A DNA stretch of 64,000 nucleotides from the NCBI GenBank assembly GCA_017654935.2, contig CM065713.1, positions 10,473,393-10,537,392 on the forward strand, read 5' to 3'. Positions 61,575-64,000 of this stretch are shown here, piece by piece. The DNA is from Phymorhynchus buccinoides. Its lineage: Eukaryota > Mollusca > Gastropoda > Neogastropoda > Raphitomidae. The notes below the pieces were generated by a model that saw only the letters and a program-made list of their open reading frames with translations, was not told the DNA's origin and ran no database searches. The translations under genes were made by a program, and so were the position numbers. Positions within the stretch are counted from its first letter, which is position 1; every line of letters starts with the position of its first letter.

Positions 61575-62001
61575 AGTCCTCAGGTGTGCTTCAGGGCCTG
61601 AGAACGTTGGCGTGCAAACACGGTCAAGTCCTCAGGTGTGCTTCAGGTCCTGAGAACGTTGGCGTGTAAACACGGTCAAGTCCTCAGGTGTGCTTCAGGT
61701 CCTGAGAACGTTGGCGTGCAAACACGGTCAAGTCCTCAGGTGTGCTTCAGGTCCTGAGAACGTTGGCGTGCAAACACGGTCAAGTCCTCAGGTGTGCTTC
61801 AGGTCCTGAGAACGTTGGCGTGCAAACACGGTCAAGTCCTCAGGTGTGCTTCAGGTCCTGAGAACGTTGGCGTGCAAACACGGTCAAGTCCTCAGGTGTG
61901 CCTCAGGTCCTGAGAACGTTGGCGTGCAAACACGGTCAAGTCCTCAGGTGTGCCTCAGGTCCTGAGAACGTTGGCATGCAAACACGGTCAAGTCCTCACT
62001 A
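61575..62001. repeat. 52-bp tandem repeat, 8 copies (right copy)
   Basis: Complement of 13530-13960, with the same period and number. One copy has GTGTAAAC in place of GTGCAAAC. Confidence 0.95.
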
Positions 62002-63105
62002 TACACCTAAAGCAAACACACTCACCGCTCTCGCCGTCTATTTCCCTCTCTCTCTCTTTCTGTCTGTCTCTCTCTGATATTACAAACTCATGTGCAACGC
62101 AGGGGTAAGAGGGAGGGAGGAGGAGGAAAGAGACAGATGGATTATCTTTACAGACGAAACGCACAGGCACTTGTTCTTTGCGTTTCGGTAACTAAGCCAA
62201 GCCATACAGATGACGCCACATGCAGCAAAGTGTGACGTTTTTCTGGGAATCGGCGAGTAAGACGCAGAGTAATAGATCTGGATCTAGTCACTGCCGACCA
62301 CCCAACATGTTGGGGTAGTCCTATCAGATGACTGACCCTGCAAGAAGAAGTAGTCCGGAGGAAATCTAGGTCGCCCATGGCGAGTTGGCGACTTGATTGA
62401 ACACCCCCGCCAACAGCTTTACGAGTTTATCATGTTGAGAAACTTTTTCCAATAGTGCGAGAGATGGAGCGACTATGACGGAGAGAGAGCAACTTCAAGA
62501 GAGCAAGAGAGAGACTGTCACAATGTCTGAGAATGAGACAAACAGAATCAGACAGAAACAAAAGAGAGCCATGTGATGAGACAAGGTTCATTTTGATAAA
62601 GGAAAACATAGATGTGACTTTGAAAATAAAAGTGCTGTTTAAACAAAAAAATAAAATGCTGTTTAAACCAAAACATAGATGTTTGTGTAGACACATTCAG
62701 ACATTTGTGATGGTGCACGGGAAAACCAGACATAAGTCGCTCAGAATGTTTTTGAGCAAAAGCCAAAAGTAGTCAACAACCCCCAAAATACTAATTTTCT
62801 AATTAGGCTATATTTATGTCTATTTTTATGTATTCTACCAGCATCCACAACATGAAAGACAATTTTGAATGATTTCTTTGTTTATTTGACTGTTTTTTAA
62901 ATCAAGTCAATAGAAACAAAGAGACAAAATTCTGTCTTCTATGTCCGATTTCTGCAAATGATCTATTTCGAATGTCAAACTTTGAAATGGCTATAAAATA
63001 AAAACTAGACAAGACAACTCAATTCTGTTTTCTGTGCACTGACTAAAAAATCTGGTTTTCCCCCTACAATAATGTACCATCATATTTTACAAGTTGATAA
63101 CTCAC
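62002..63105. other. Intron 2 (right copy), no gene recognised
   Basis: Mirror of 12427-13529. Confidence 0.5.
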
Positions 63106-63282
63106 TGTCAGCGGAACCCTGTCCCGAAATCTTGGTGATCTGCATTAATATAAGGCTTTTCACACCCGCAGTTGAGGTGATATCGCATCTGATGGTGATG
63201 CTGTTTCCCATGGTGATTGTGGTGGGAGTGAGGCTGATCTTACTGGGGGTGAAGGTTATGGTGGTTTGTTGACCTTGAACAC
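63106..63282 (-). CDS. Exon 2 of Ig receptor: first half of Ig domain 1 (right copy)
   Basis: Exact mirror of 12250-12426: acceptor complement CTGAGG at 63283-63288 and donor complement CTCAC at 63101-63105. It encodes VQGQQTTITFTPSKISL and GNSITIRC. The signal-peptide exon that should precede it is not in the window; by symmetry it would be about 8 kb further right. Confidence 0.85.
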
Positions 63283-63431
63283 CTGAGGAAAGCAAAAGAC
63301 AAAACCCAATAAATAGCCTTTTAGCGTTATTACTGGCTGACATAAGTCTACAGTACAGTGAGAGCTCCGTTGATTTTCTACAACACAGTGAAATAGAAAA
63401 TTATATATGAGATGATCGTGCAGGTACTTGG

Positions 63432-63591
63432 TACAGTGGAACCTCTCTTATAAGACCTTCAAAAAATCGTCCAAGATGAGATCTTATAAGGGAGGGGTCT
63501 TACAAGGGAGGTCATTTTGATAGTTACAAAGAAGGGCAATGTCTCAGAGAAGTAGGTCTTATATGGGAGGTCTTACGGGAGGTTCCACTGT
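63432..63591. mobile_element. TIR MITE, pogo/Tigger-like ends (right copy)
   Basis: Mirror of 11941-12100, with ends TACAGTGGAACCTCTC and GAGGTTCCACTGTTA. Confidence 0.8.
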
Positions 63592-63649
63592 TACTGCAAT
63601 GAGTGCAGCCCTGGAGATTACCGTAGTTGGCTTTTGGTGATCTCTACAC

Positions 63650-63865
63650 ACAGTGATGTCCCAAGGCCCCGGTCATAGGCCATTGATCTATTAAAATTGG
63701 AAAATGTCCTATTGTGTTCTCCCCTGTCACTAGACAAACGTCTGATTACATGTTTAACACTAGCATGTTTCGTCTTATTGATTTATGCAAGAGCCAGGAC
63801 ATTGACCTCTTGTTTCAGGACAGTTTGTCCTATCATTTTTCGATCCTCGGTGCATCACTGCTACC
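63650..63865. mobile_element. CAGTGATG element, short form (right copy)
   Basis: Mirror of 11670-11880. Confidence 0.6.
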
Positions 63866-64000
63866 AGTGCAGGCAGTCATGAAGTCCCTTTGGCCAAGTG
63901 AACAGGTGTTACTTGGGCAAGGTTTCTCCACTTAAATTCAACCCAGTTCTCTATAATAGCGGATGCCTCTTAACTATAGAGCTGGAAGTCATGAATGATA

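Overview
The window is nuclear DNA of an animal, most likely a marine mollusc such as a gastropod. Evidence: split genes with GT-AG introns, an immunoglobulin-domain surface receptor, several non-LTR retrotransposon (LINE) families, short terminal-inverted-repeat elements (MITEs), a SINE-like repeat, and very abundant CA/GT and GA/CT microsatellites. The species call is inference only. There are no bacterial operons, CRISPR arrays or prophages.

Layout. Positions 1-11535 are seen once. They hold a broken RNase H-type LINE (1-1045), a signal-peptide exon (3986-4031), and a three-deep nest of mobile elements (4573-9996): a minus-strand CR1-like LINE split by a hAT-type element, which itself contains an L2/CR1-like LINE. 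A second, minus-strand L2-like LINE fragment follows. Positions 11536-36000 and 40538-64000 are the same sequence in opposite orientation. A 500-base run of N (36001-36500) and about 4 kb of single-copy sequence (36501-40537) lie between them. Each arm carries the same Ig exons, a broken APE-type LINE, MITEs, and 52-bp, 22/27-bp, 57-bp and 103-bp tandem arrays.

Main gene. A type I membrane protein with two V-type Ig domains can be read across six exons with consistent splice phases. Exon 1 (signal peptide) is at 3986; exons 2-5 are at 12250, 22803, 25293 and 28671 on the plus strand and again at 63282, 52705, 50214 and 46878 on the minus strand. The transmembrane exon appears once, on the minus strand at 36650-36501. 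The left part therefore has exons 1-5 and no membrane exon, and the right part has exons 2-6 while its exon 1 would lie beyond the window.

Interpretation. Either this is a real large palindrome with two convergent receptor genes, or two contigs (probably the two haplotypes of one locus) were scaffolded next to each other in opposite orientation. The second reading is better supported: the arms meet at a fixed-size gap, the left sequence becomes error-like over its last 6 kb, and the left sequence breaks inside the 103-bp array. On that reading, 40537 down to 36501 is the true continuation of the left sequence and supplies the missing transmembrane exon.
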